Assembly: GCA_945873105.1 (NCBI GenBank)
Contig: CAMCBW010000003.1
Location: 1-64,000 of the forward strand
Origin: Tangfeifania diversioriginum
GTDB taxonomy: Bacteria; Bacteroidota; Bacteroidia; Bacteroidales; Prolixibacteraceae
Length of the DNA: 64,000 nucleotides
Reading direction: 5' to 3'
Part shown: in pieces, positions 46,528-56,017 of the stretch
How the letters are laid out: each line of letters starts with the position of its first letter
Position numbering within the stretch: position 1 is the first letter of the stretch
Notes under the pieces: model-generated
Database searches by the model: none
Told to the model about the DNA's origin: nothing
The model's input: the letters and a program-made list of their open reading frames with translations, nothing else
Made by a program: the position numbers and the translations under genes

Positions 46528-47391
46528 ATGGAAATTGCTTACGAAAAACTTTTTTTTGATGAAAATTGTATTTTTCATTTTCAGGAATTCATCCTGCCTC
46601 GTTTCAATTCACCTTTCCATCTGCATGATGAATACGAACTTATCTTAATAAAAAAAAGCCACGGCAAATTATATATAGGAAATAATGTGTTAAACTTTAC
46701 TGATGGAGATTTATTTTTATTTGCACCTGGATTGCCCCACTGTTTCTTCAATACAAGTGGATATGAATTAGAAAATATCTCTGCTCATGCTGTAGTCATT
46801 CAATTTCAAAAAGATTTTCTTGAGAATCGGTTTTTCAACACAAGAGAAGCTTCCCAGTTAATAAGACTACTGGAAAAATCAAAATATGGGATACAATTTT
46901 GCAGTCCGAAAAAATCAATTTTAAAGAAATTTTTGCGATTAAATCAGAAGAAGAACTTAAGAAGATTAGGAGATTTTCTAATCATATTAGATGAACTTTC
47001 TTCTAAAAGAAATATTAAATTATTATGCCCTGAAAATACTCTAAACATCAGTAATTTAAATGATTCAAAGGTTATAACTAATATATACAAATATGTTGCT
47101 GAAAATTTCCAGAAGAAAATCAGTTTCGATGTTGCAGCATCAGTCGCTAATATGCAGAGGTCTGCTTTCTGTAGGTATTTCAAACGAAAAACAAAGAAAA
47201 AGTTTTCGGAATTTGTAAATGAAACGCGTATTATGCATGCCCGAAAACTTTTAGCTGAATCAGACTTAACCATTATAGAGATTGGATTTGAATGCGGTTA
47301 TGAGAATACTTCCTACTTTAACCGTCAATTTAAAATCTACTGTGATACTACGCCTACTGCATTCAAGGATCAAGTTACATCTTTAAAATAA
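46528..47391 (+). CDS. AraC-family transcriptional regulator
   Basis: 287 residues. An N-terminal cupin-like sensor domain (FNSPFHLHDEYELILI, LFLFAPGLPHCFFN) and a C-terminal double helix-turn-helix domain (about 185-285; MQRSAFCRYFKRKTKKKFSEF, IGFECGYENTSYFNRQFK). It is divergent from the isomerase-kinase-aldolase operon and is its most likely regulator, responding to a sugar or intermediate bound in the cupin domain. Effector unknown. Confidence 0.9.
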   Translation: MEIAYEKLFFDENCIFHFQEFILPRFNSPFHLHDEYELILIKKSHGKLYIGNNVLNFTDGDLFLFAPGLPHCFFNTSGYELENISAHAVVIQFQKDFLENRFFNTREASQLIRLLEKSKYGIQFCSPKKSILKKFLRLNQKKNLRRLGDFLIILDELSSKRNIKLLCPENTLNISNLNDSKVITNIYKYVAENFQKKISFDVAASVANMQRSAFCRYFKRKTKKKFSEFVNETRIMHARKLLAESDLTIIEIGFECGYENTSYFNRQFKIYCDTTPTAFKDQVTSLK

Positions 47392-47550
47392 ACTCGATTT
47401 TCTGATTATCTGTTCGACCTAAACGCCTAACAAACCTGGACAGAAATGGATGTTGCAACTTCGACCGTTATATTTTTTTGTATCCGTCCGACCAACCCAT
47501 CATATCTTCTGATGGTTGTTATGCTTTTAGTTGAAAAAAATTGTGAGTGA
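47392..47550. other. Short intergenic stretch, nothing recognised
   Basis: No gene or clear hairpin terminator seen between the AraC gene and the IS66 relic. Confidence 0.4.
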
Positions 47551-47640
47551 TTAAAGCTTTAGATTCTGTGGTAGCAGGTCGCCGATTTTGTTGGCAGGAT
47601 ATTCCGGAATTATTTCCAGTACTCTTTTGAGCCACTCTAT
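47551..47640 (-). pseudogene. IS66-family transposase tail
   Basis: The frame EWLKRVLEIIPEYPANKIGDLLPQNLKL followed by stop resembles the C-terminus of IS66 transposases (usually ending LLPHNW). Only about 28 codons remain. It abuts the broken MFS transporter gene. Confidence 0.6.
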
Positions 47641-47905
47641 AATGTAAACACTGCGATCGACATGGCTGTTCCCCGGATCCTGTTCGGAAACATCTCTGAT
47701 AACAATGCCCAAACGATAGGAGCCATCAAGAACGAATAGAAAGCAATGGCCAAAACCGTTAATATCAGCACAGGAAATCCGGTAAGATGAAGTTGGTTAC
47801 TTAACCCAATCAGAATCCAATCATAACCGAACAAAAAGCCACCATAGCAGCAACCAGAGATATCATCCAAATGTATCGGTAGTTATATTCTGTTGCCTGT
47901 TTCAT
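47637..47905 (-). pseudogene. MFS sugar-porter relic
   Basis: Starts MKQATEYNYRYIWMISLVAA like Bacteroidota xylose/sugar porters. It then shifts frame into FLFGYDWILIGL and jumps to the TM10/11 region (GFPVLILTVLAIAFYSFLMAPIVWALLSEMFPNRIRGTAMS). Most of the middle is missing and both frameshift and deletion are visible. It was probably a sugar transporter of this locus, lost to an IS66-linked rearrangement. Confidence 0.75.
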
Positions 47906-47906
47906 T

Positions 47907-49181
47907 TCAAAAGTCTGATTTAAATCCGCGTGCATCGTTTACTGCCCTGAACATCGCCAGGATATTTTCTACAGGCACATTGCTTTGAATGTTGTGGATG
48001 GGATTAAATACAAACCCTCCGCCTTTGCTGAAAATATCGATCCGTTCGCGGACTTCACGATAGATTTCGTCGGGTGTCCCGAATGGCAAGGTTTTTTGGG
48101 TATCAACACCACCCCCCCAAAACACGAGGTCTTTTCCGAATTCTTTCTTCAGCCTTTCTGCATCCATGCCTGTTGCAGAGACCTGTACCGGATTCAATAC
48201 ATCGAAGCCAACTTCGATCAGGTCGGGGATCAGATCATAAATAGCGCCGCAACTGTGGATGAAGATCTTCCAATCAGTCAGTTCGTGAATTTTGTCGTTA
48301 ATGGCTTTTTGAAAGGGTTTGAACAGCGAACGGTAGGTTTCAAGTCCAATAAACAAGCTATTTTGGGTGCCAAAATCAGTTCCGCTGACAAAAACTACCT
48401 GTGCATGATGCCCAATAGCTTTAGCCAACAATTCTACATTCTTCATGGCTATCTCGCATTGTTTTTCAAATACCTGGTATAAATAATCAGGTCGCATCAG
48501 AAGCGACATAACCCATTCCTGGATGTCGCGGATGCCTTTTGTCTGCTTCCGCCAGGTAGCTGGTACGAGAGCAACATCACCGAAAGCCATTCCGGGGAGA
48601 GTGACATAAATGCCATAATCGGTTTCTTCGTACAATTGCCGGGTAGTTCTGGCATAATAATCCAGGTCATTTTCTGACAGTATCCCAAAATCTTCGGAAT
48701 TATCCTGTGGGTCTAACTTTTCATCATCAATAAGCTCCTGTCTTGTTATGGCATCAAAGAAAAAACCGGAATCGGGCATTTTTGCACTCGGCTGGCCTGA
48801 AAAATCACCTTCCGGATAAATTAGATATGCTCCATTCGCATCTCTTTTATAATTAAATTTATCAGGAACTAATACTTCTGTTCCATCAGGCATTGTAAAT
48901 GGTTTCCAGTTTTCATTTTTAAACCCGAATAAGGTAGTAAGGCCGTGGACGCCAACAACATCGAGTTGCAGTTTTTTCAGAAGTGGTTCTTCCACACCAC
49001 CTAACATCTGGAAAGGTTCAATAATCTTCACTTTCTCTTTGTATCCGGGGAAAAGTGCCTGATTCAGGTGATGCAAGGCAGTTGCACCGATTCCAGTCTG
49101 CCCGCCAGCACCCATGTCCACGCATAAATGGTCGGGTGTTTCATGGTTCAACGTTTTTATCAGTCTCTCTCTTGGTGTCAT
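47907..49181 (-). CDS. Uroporphyrinogen-decarboxylase-family protein (URO-D/MtaA-like)
   Basis: 424 residues. Begins MTPRERLIKTLNHETPDHLCVDMG, typical of the URO-D/corrinoid methyltransferase superfamily. HSCGAIYDLIPDLIEVGFDVLNPVQ near residue 310 matches the zinc/His-Cys region of MtaA/MtbA-type proteins, and LVFWGGGVDTQKTLPFG follows. It is unlikely to be HemE. Such proteins occur in Bacteroidota carbohydrate loci, where their reaction is not known. No corrinoid partner is visible nearby. Confidence 0.75.
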   Translation of the reverse strand: MTPRERLIKTLNHETPDHLCVDMGAGGQTGIGATALHHLNQALFPGYKEKVKIIEPFQMLGGVEEPLLKKLQLDVVGVHGLTTLFGFKNENWKPFTMPDGTEVLVPDKFNYKRDANGAYLIYPEGDFSGQPSAKMPDSGFFFDAITRQELIDDEKLDPQDNSEDFGILSENDLDYYARTTRQLYEETDYGIYVTLPGMAFGDVALVPATWRKQTKGIRDIQEWVMSLLMRPDYLYQVFEKQCEIAMKNVELLAKAIGHHAQVVFVSGTDFGTQNSLFIGLETYRSLFKPFQKAINDKIHELTDWKIFIHSCGAIYDLIPDLIEVGFDVLNPVQVSATGMDAERLKKEFGKDLVFWGGGVDTQKTLPFGTPDEIYREVRERIDIFSKGGGFVFNPIHNIQSNVPVENILAMFRAVNDARGFKSDF

Positions 49182-49289
49182 ATAATTGTGTTTAATGAAA
49201 TAGACTAAGCCTTGAAATAATCATGATGTACAGATAAATGTATAATATATACTGATCTGATTTTCAGTTAATTAATTTTCTTCATTTAT

Positions 49290-50930
49290 TTAAAGGTTAG
49301 GCTTGCCAATTTTGAGCAGCACCACGCCACGGCTCGGCACTTCGGCTACGAACTCGCTGCTGAATTTTCCGAGGTCTTTTTGCCGCCACAGATCGCGAAC
49401 CCGTAGTTTACCCTTCACGCCGACGTCGCTCCATTTGGCTGTGACGCTCACTTTGTTTTCGCTTTGATTGCACAACCCGACCGCTTTCGTGCCATCCGCC
49501 AGATCCTTCACCATAAGGAACGTGCCCTCATCAAGTTTCACAACACGGGCGCACTGGCCGAGTGGGTCTTGATCCACATCAATTACCTCTGGATTGCACA
49601 GCACATTGAGTGTAAACTCGTCGAGTTTGCTCATGTCACCACTAAAGAAAAGCGGCGAGGCCATAAGTGCCCAGAGTGACATGAACGAATACTGCTCTGT
49701 GGGGGTAAATGGACATGGTGCAGTATTGTTTTTCCAATTGTAAATGTATCCGATCTGGATGTAGTCTGGATCGTTCCACGCGCCGGGCTTTTGCCAGTCT
49801 CGATATTCGCAATTTTTGAGTGCCACTTCGAAGAGACGACTCAACTCGTTACCGAGATCGCCACCCGTGCGCCACGATTGTCCACCGACTTCCTCTCCCC
49901 ATTTCCATACATCGTTCCAGCCGTATTGGCAGAGGTTAAAAACGATGTCGCGTGACTGATGACGGAGCAACCCGCCCATGAGTTTAAACGGCCGAATCAT
50001 ATCATCAAGTTCGGGCAACGGTCGATTAAAATTACCTGACATACTACCATAGCTACAAAAGTCGTATTTCAGAAAATCAAAACCCCAACCGGCATAGGTC
50101 TCAGCATCCTGCTCCTCATGCTGCCAGGAACCAGAAGCATCCACACAATCCCATACTCCCGGACTTGAATAAATTCCTGCCTTCAATCCAAGGCCATGAA
50201 TATAATCGGTCATCCCTTTCATATCCGGAAAATTTCTGTTTGGCCTGATTATGCCATTTTCATCACGTGGAGGATTTTCTCCACGCATCCCCGGCCCATT
50301 AGCAAGAACAGGATTCGATCGTGGGCGTCCAGCCCAATCGGTTGCATCCTTTGACTCCGGATTCGTGCTAAAAGCAGCAGGGATTGGATACACCTGCCAA
50401 CATGCATCAACGTTGACATATTGATACCCTACGTCGGCCATGCCGCTGCTAATCATGATATCTGCCGCCTCTCGCATCTTTGCATCGGTTATGCGTCCTT
50501 TGTGGGCATACCAGGAATTCCACCCCATTGGCGGGGTGAGGGAAAGCTTGTCACCACTCACAAGCTTAAGACTGCGGCGATCGTGGCCGTGGGCGTTTTT
50601 CGCATGGAGGGTGATTTTGTATTCGCCATGCGGTGGCGTTGTGCCAGTAATGATACCGGTCTGTGCGTCGAGCTGAAGTCCCTTGGGCATACCGCTCGCG
50701 GAAAACGTCATCGGGCGTTCACCCTGCGCCGGGATGCGATACAAAAACGGATTTCCGGGGCGCGCACCGTAAATTTTAGGTCCGTTTATGCGCGGTGCGG
50801 AGACTGGCTTTGGTGTAAGAATAACAGATGGTTCCGTGTTTTTTATATTTATCCCCTCTCCCTTGCCAGCAAAGACATTTGTAGAAGTAAGGCAAAAAAT
50901 TATGAATAGAATAAGAATGTTATTTTGCAT
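49290..50930 (-). CDS. GH27 alpha-galactosidase-like glycosidase with N-terminal He_PIG domain
   Basis: 546 residues. Signal peptide 1-21 (ending NVFA). A putative-Ig (He_PIG) domain (about 45-130; LFLYRIPAQGE-like and GLQLDAQTGIITGTTP) precedes a GH27 barrel: TPPMGWNSWYAH, ADVGYQYVNVDACWQ, the nucleophile Asp in FLKYDFCSYG, and SWRTGGDLGNE. A C-terminal beta-domain follows (LDEFTLNVLCNPEVIDVDQDPLGQ). GH27 enzymes release alpha-galactose (or N-acetylgalactosamine/arabinose). A paralogue of the same length lies at 60860. Confidence 0.88.
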   Translation of the reverse strand: MQNNILILFIIFCLTSTNVFAGKGEGINIKNTEPSVILTPKPVSAPRINGPKIYGARPGNPFLYRIPAQGERPMTFSASGMPKGLQLDAQTGIITGTTPPHGEYKITLHAKNAHGHDRRSLKLVSGDKLSLTPPMGWNSWYAHKGRITDAKMREAADIMISSGMADVGYQYVNVDACWQVYPIPAAFSTNPESKDATDWAGRPRSNPVLANGPGMRGENPPRDENGIIRPNRNFPDMKGMTDYIHGLGLKAGIYSSPGVWDCVDASGSWQHEEQDAETYAGWGFDFLKYDFCSYGSMSGNFNRPLPELDDMIRPFKLMGGLLRHQSRDIVFNLCQYGWNDVWKWGEEVGGQSWRTGGDLGNELSRLFEVALKNCEYRDWQKPGAWNDPDYIQIGYIYNWKNNTAPCPFTPTEQYSFMSLWALMASPLFFSGDMSKLDEFTLNVLCNPEVIDVDQDPLGQCARVVKLDEGTFLMVKDLADGTKAVGLCNQSENKVSVTAKWSDVGVKGKLRVRDLWRQKDLGKFSSEFVAEVPSRGVVLLKIGKPNL

Positions 50931-51524
50931 TTGTTTAATTTTTATAAAAATGTTTCTATTTCAATATATGAATTTATTTACTTGACAACAATGCTTTATG
51001 GTTTCATGGCATTTCATTTTCTGAATTCAATTTCGACAATACAAGCCATATATTCATCCGGAAATTCGACTTTCAATAAATTTCCGTTTCCGGTTACTTT
51101 TATCCCCAGATCGTTTAGTATAAGAATAGTAGCCGACTGCGTGGTACTTTTCTGTCAAGCTACAAGTAAGTTTAAGCGGACTAAAACTCATGATATTACT
51201 ACTATCTCGTTTATTATTTTTATACATTATTGGCAGCTTTTGTTATGTCTAAAATTTTCCATTGATTATTTTCATTGAGTTCGATTTTCAGTTATGTGAA
51301 ACCTAGATTTATCCAGGCTTGAAATTTACCAGTCAAAAGGTCGATCTTCCAAAGCAACAGGATTCAATCGGTCATTATTTTTTTAACCATACTTAATCGT
51401 GTTTTCTTTATAATCTGTTTAGTTTCTTTCAGCCGAATAATTCCTATGACCATATGAAATATCCGGGTTAAAAGCTATTGCCTTAATCCCGTGACAAATA
51501 TCGAGTTCAACCAATAGTAAAGAC
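50931..51524. other. Intergenic with a decayed coding relic on the - strand
   Basis: About 590 bp. On the - strand a frame ending at 51014 reads LNDLGIKVTGNGNLLKVEF, PDEYMACIVEIEFRK, and a shifted frame just upstream reads MSFSPLKLTCSLTEKYHAVGYYSY. The split frames look like the C-terminal remains of a secreted hydrolase, but I cannot name the family. The rest shows nothing. Confidence 0.4.
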
Positions 51525-53738
51525 TTATTTAAGCTTATTTAGCAGTTTTTCAGAAATTTCCAGACTGATCGGAGCATTGCTGCCAAGTTCAAGGCTGCGC
51601 ATTGTTGGCAGTGCGCCACCAACATACATTTTAAAATCACCCTTTGGCAAAAAGTTGGTTCCATCGGCTGCTACCAGCATAAATTTTGATTTAGGCAGTT
51701 CAAATTCCATGATTCTGGTTTCTTCGCCTTTCAGACTTATTCTTTTATATGATGATAGATTATAGAGAGGATGCCCTTTGCCTGCCATTGGAGAAGAAAG
51801 ATACAGCTGTATTACTTCATCAGCATCAATATTTCCGCTGTTGCTTACGTTTACCGAAACTTTTATTACGTTCCCAGCCTGTTTAACTGCAATATTACTG
51901 TAGGTAAATGATGTATAGCTCAATCCGAACCCGAATGGATAAAAAGGTTCCTGTTCCATGTAGCGGTAGGTACGGTCTTTCATGCTGTAATCAGCATAAG
52001 GTGGCAGTTGTTCGAGCGATTTTGGGAAGGTGATGGGCAATCGTCCCGAAGGCGAAACATTTCCGAAAATAATATCTGCCACTGCGTTTCCGCCTTCTTC
52101 TCCCGGGTACCAGGCAAATAAAACAGCATCGGCAAGCTCGCTTATTTCGGCCATATTCACCGGACTACCAGCCGTAATGACCACAATTACCGGTTTTTTA
52201 TTGTCTTTTCGTAATTTCTTTAGAAATTCTATTTGGTTTCGGGGAAGTTCGTATGATAAACGGTCTCCAAAATCGGGAGAAGAAATGGCCTCACCTTCTT
52301 CGCCTTCAAGATTTCCGGTTAATCCCATAACAACTACCATAGCATCGGCTTCTTTGGCATCTCCCGAAGTCCAATCAATGGGGTTTGTGTTTTCACGGTC
52401 CAGTAAAAACCCGGGTTTGTATTGAACAAGACTACCATTGGCCAATCGTCCGCTGATGCCTTCCAGAATAGTTACCATTTGCTGATTTACACCGTAGTAA
52501 TTTCCTATAAGCGCATCAACATTCGCTGCATTCGGACCGGTAACAAAAAGATATGGAATGGTATTTTTTAAGGGCAAAACGCCATTATTTTTTAACAAAA
52601 CGATAGATTTTTGGGCAGATTCGAGGGCAAGTTTCCGGTGCTGAGGGGAATTAATCACTGATTCGGGAATTTTGGCATATGGGTTCTTATCCTGCTCATC
52701 GAACATTCCTAACCGGAAACGGGTGCGCAAAAGTACGGCAAGCGACTGGTCAATTTCTTTTTCGGTCACAAGCCCTTGTTTTACGGCTTCGATCAAATAT
52801 GGATAATACTCGTCGCCACAATTCAGGTTTACGCCGTTTTTCAGGGCGTAGGCAGCCGATTCAACCACTGATTTCGTTACTTTATGGCCTTCGTGAATAT
52901 CTTTTAGTGCCCAGCAATCGGATACCACATGGCCTTTGAAACCCCACTTGTTTCGGAGAACATCGCCCAGCAGACTTGTACTTCCACAGCAGGGCTGGCT
53001 GTTTGTGCGGTTGTAAGCGCACATCACCGATTCAACTTTGCCATCAACCAGCATCTTAAAGGCAGGCAGGTAGGTTTCGAACATGTCTTTATCTGAAGCC
53101 ACGGCATTGAACTCATGGCGCAAGCGCTCAGGGCCGCTATGCACGGCATAATGCTTGGCGCAGGCGGCCACTTTCAGGTAGTTCGGGTCATTGCCCTGCA
53201 AACCATTTACAAAATTAAGTCCCATGGTTCCGGTCAGATACGGGTCTTCGCCATAGGTTTCCTGTCCGCGCCCCCAACGTGGGTCTCTGAAAATGTTTAT
53301 GTTAGGTGTCCAAAAGGTTAATCCACCATAGCGAAGGTGATGTTTGTTTTTGATGGCTGCATGGTAGATGGCCCGGGCTTCGTCGGAAATAGCATTGGCG
53401 GTGCGAAAGGCCAGGTCTTCGTCGAACGTGGCAGCCAAACCAATGGCCTGTGGGAAAACCGTGGCATTGCCCGAACGTGCAACCCCGTGCAGGGCTTCGT
53501 TCCACCAGTTATATACGGGAATGCCCAAACGTTCTATTGCCGGGGAACTGTGCGCCATTTGACCTGCTTTTTCCTCAAGTGTTAGCTTGCTTATAAGATC
53601 ATTAATACGTTCTTCCATAGAAACTTTGGCATCTCTGAAATTTGGGGTTGATTTCTGTGCCGCACAATTAACAGTTGAAAATGTAAGTGCAAAAATTACG
53701 CCAATTCCGAAAATGAAATTATGTTGTCCATTTTTCAT
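51525..53738 (-). CDS. GH3 beta-glycosidase
   Basis: 737 residues. A signal peptide (about 7-26, ending NCAAQ or a lipobox-like Cys) leads into the GH3 N-terminal barrel (TLEEKAGQMAHSSPAIERLGIPVYNWWNEALHG; RDPRWGRGQETYGEDP; KHYAVHSGPE). The nucleophile Asp lies in GHVVSDCWAL. The (alpha/beta)6 sandwich and a C-terminal FnIII-like domain follow (PFGFGLSYTSFTYSN). The closest look is to xylosidase/glucosidase-type GH3. It is exported and probably trims oligosaccharides released by the locus. Confidence 0.9.
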   Translation of the reverse strand: MKNGQHNFIFGIGVIFALTFSTVNCAAQKSTPNFRDAKVSMEERINDLISKLTLEEKAGQMAHSSPAIERLGIPVYNWWNEALHGVARSGNATVFPQAIGLAATFDEDLAFRTANAISDEARAIYHAAIKNKHHLRYGGLTFWTPNINIFRDPRWGRGQETYGEDPYLTGTMGLNFVNGLQGNDPNYLKVAACAKHYAVHSGPERLRHEFNAVASDKDMFETYLPAFKMLVDGKVESVMCAYNRTNSQPCCGSTSLLGDVLRNKWGFKGHVVSDCWALKDIHEGHKVTKSVVESAAYALKNGVNLNCGDEYYPYLIEAVKQGLVTEKEIDQSLAVLLRTRFRLGMFDEQDKNPYAKIPESVINSPQHRKLALESAQKSIVLLKNNGVLPLKNTIPYLFVTGPNAANVDALIGNYYGVNQQMVTILEGISGRLANGSLVQYKPGFLLDRENTNPIDWTSGDAKEADAMVVVMGLTGNLEGEEGEAISSPDFGDRLSYELPRNQIEFLKKLRKDNKKPVIVVITAGSPVNMAEISELADAVLFAWYPGEEGGNAVADIIFGNVSPSGRLPITFPKSLEQLPPYADYSMKDRTYRYMEQEPFYPFGFGLSYTSFTYSNIAVKQAGNVIKVSVNVSNSGNIDADEVIQLYLSSPMAGKGHPLYNLSSYKRISLKGEETRIMEFELPKSKFMLVAADGTNFLPKGDFKMYVGGALPTMRSLELGSNAPISLEISEKLLNKLK

Positions 53739-53765
53739 AAAAATTTTGATTTTATTATTTGTTAA

Positions 53766-55949
53766 CTATTTGGTCACTTTTATTATGGCAGCCATATATT
53801 GTCTAGGAAACGAGATGGTTATTACATCAGCGCCTTGAATCATTTTTATTTCTAAATCGGTTGGATAAAGAATATCAGCTTTACCTTTGTTTTTTAGATT
53901 CAGACGAATTACGTTATTTCCTTCAAGTCGCCAAACAGCATAATAATCAGCTTTTTGATCTTCGAGACCTAAACTTACGGGTGTGAACTTATCCGAAATA
54001 TCAGTCATCCCAAAAGGGAAAAAGGGAATGGCCTTCGGAATAACCGGTGCCAATTCAGCTTTATAGATTTCAATCCCTATTTTGACCTGGTTGAAACTTT
54101 CTTCCGGAAGTTCGGCAAGGTGTCCGCTTTGATGAATCCGGCCCAGCATGGCATTAACCATATTGAATGAAGCCTCATACCGGTTACCATTTTTCAATGG
54201 ATATGACCAGACAGCATTTTGTTCCGGAAGAACAGCGGCCATCGTCCCTACTAAAATAGCGGGATATTTGCGATAATCTGTCTGGTCGCTGGAAGACTGC
54301 AACTGATTTTGCGATAGCATGGCATAATCCATTCGGCAGCCACCACTTCCGCAATTTTCAATAACCAGATCATTATACTTCTTATATACTTCATTCATCC
54401 AGTTAAGGTATGCTCTCTGATGCTCGAGTAAGCCTTGTCCCATACTGCTCCCATTGGTTTCGGTACCCATCAGAGCATTGAAATTGTAGTCCATTTTAAT
54501 ATAGCCTGCACCATAGGTATTAACTATACGGTTAACCACTTCATTGGCGTGGGCAATAACCTGCGGATTTCTGAAATCAAGGAAATTACTGCTGTTATCA
54601 ATTACCCTCTTCCCATGCCGCATAAAAAACCAATCGTCAGGTTTGGTACTAAGAGGTGAATTAACTCCAGATCGTTCTATTTCAAGCCAAAGACCAGGGG
54701 TCATATTTTTGTCGCGAATAAGCTGCAACAGTTCTTCGATACCACCAGGAAAGCGGCTATTCCCGGGTTGCCACATGCCTACAGAGTTCCACCACGATTC
54801 ATTACGCTCGGCATACCAGCCTGCATCAATCACATAGTAATCGCATCCTGCTTTAGCAGCTGCTTCTATGATGGGTTTCTCCTTTTCGGTGGTAGGATCA
54901 CCAAACAAACAATTCATGTAATCATTGAAAATCACTGGACAGTTTTGGTTATCAGGATGGGGGGCAAGACAGGCTTTGCGGCGATATTTGGTAAGTGCAG
55001 CCACAGCCTCACCAAATCCACCCGAGACACAACCAATGGCAACGGGTACTGTTTGATAGATCTGGCCGGGTTTGAGCGATTTCCAGGCGTGGTGATGTTC
55101 TTCATCGGGGCCTCCCAAATAAACATAGGTTGGAGTGGTTGTGGAATAGTTATTATTATCACCTCGTGTACGGACATTGGAGAACTCCCAATGCCACGAT
55201 CCGTTATGTTCGATTTGCCAGAACCAGGTAAGCCCGACTGCTTTGTTCTCGATCATCGCCATGGGTAATTCTTTTACCGACGACCAGGATCCAATATTGG
55301 TGTGAAATACTCCCGATAGATTAAACGCCCCGTTTTCTGTCCATCCCATTTCTGAAGGGCGATTACTTTTCCATTGTCCTTCTCCTTTCCATGAGTTAAA
55401 CGCCCAGTGAATCAGAACTTTATCATCAACACTTCCATAACCCAGATTACCGATATTGTTTATCATTGCAGAGCTCAGGTACTCGATTCCCACTTCTTTT
55501 TTCCCCTGATTCCGGACAATCGTGTATCTACGACAAGTATTGGTCCCTGAATAGAAATCGTAATAAGATTCAATAGAAAGGTTGAGTATTGGGTCTTTTT
55601 GATAAACGATAACCTGCTTTCCCCACTTTGTATTTTTTTCTTCATATCTCTCATAATGAAGCCTGAGTCCAGGCATACCACCACAAAGTTTAGCACCATG
55701 GTGCGATGCACGGTCTTCGCCGGTGCAATGCATTGAAACCGACAGATCGGCCTCATCAACAGTATTTTGAATAATTATGTTTCCATTATAAACAGAAGGC
55801 AGCATAAGTCTTTCCTTCAATCTGTTGCTAACTACTTCAAATTGAATTTTCAGGCTATCATCTCCTAATTGAAATGTCTTATTTTGTGCAAAGCCATGCA
55901 CTATGCATAAATAAAAAAACATGAAAAGTAATAATTGACTTTTTTTCAT
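53766..55949 (-). CDS. GH36 alpha-galactosidase
   Basis: 727 residues. Signal peptide 1-21 (ending VHGFAQ). An N-terminal beta-supersandwich (about 25-310) precedes a barrel: YYVIDAGWYAERN, PGLWLEIER, the nucleophile Asp in YIKMDYNFN, ENCGSGGCRMDYAML, and acid/base Asp in SSSDQTDYRKYP. A C-terminal beta-domain ends the protein. It would hydrolyse alpha-1,6- or other alpha-galactosides in the periplasm. It lies 27 bp upstream of the GH3 gene, so the two are one operon. Confidence 0.9.
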   Translation of the reverse strand: MKKSQLLLFMFFYLCIVHGFAQNKTFQLGDDSLKIQFEVVSNRLKERLMLPSVYNGNIIIQNTVDEADLSVSMHCTGEDRASHHGAKLCGGMPGLRLHYERYEEKNTKWGKQVIVYQKDPILNLSIESYYDFYSGTNTCRRYTIVRNQGKKEVGIEYLSSAMINNIGNLGYGSVDDKVLIHWAFNSWKGEGQWKSNRPSEMGWTENGAFNLSGVFHTNIGSWSSVKELPMAMIENKAVGLTWFWQIEHNGSWHWEFSNVRTRGDNNNYSTTTPTYVYLGGPDEEHHHAWKSLKPGQIYQTVPVAIGCVSGGFGEAVAALTKYRRKACLAPHPDNQNCPVIFNDYMNCLFGDPTTEKEKPIIEAAAKAGCDYYVIDAGWYAERNESWWNSVGMWQPGNSRFPGGIEELLQLIRDKNMTPGLWLEIERSGVNSPLSTKPDDWFFMRHGKRVIDNSSNFLDFRNPQVIAHANEVVNRIVNTYGAGYIKMDYNFNALMGTETNGSSMGQGLLEHQRAYLNWMNEVYKKYNDLVIENCGSGGCRMDYAMLSQNQLQSSSDQTDYRKYPAILVGTMAAVLPEQNAVWSYPLKNGNRYEASFNMVNAMLGRIHQSGHLAELPEESFNQVKIGIEIYKAELAPVIPKAIPFFPFGMTDISDKFTPVSLGLEDQKADYYAVWRLEGNNVIRLNLKNKGKADILYPTDLEIKMIQGADVITISFPRQYMAAIIKVTK

Positions 55950-56017
55950 ATCGCTACATACATTTTTAAATTACACATATTCTACAATAGGCATTGTATT
56001 TCAGTATTTTAGAAATT

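Noticed and set aside
47907-49181. HemE (true uroporphyrinogen decarboxylase)
   Set aside because: Length and the HSCG motif fit the MtaA-like branch, and there are no heme genes nearby.
50925-51278. 117-codon + strand frame
   Set aside because: Low-complexity, no recognisable domain; the opposite strand carries broken coding remains that explain the open frame.
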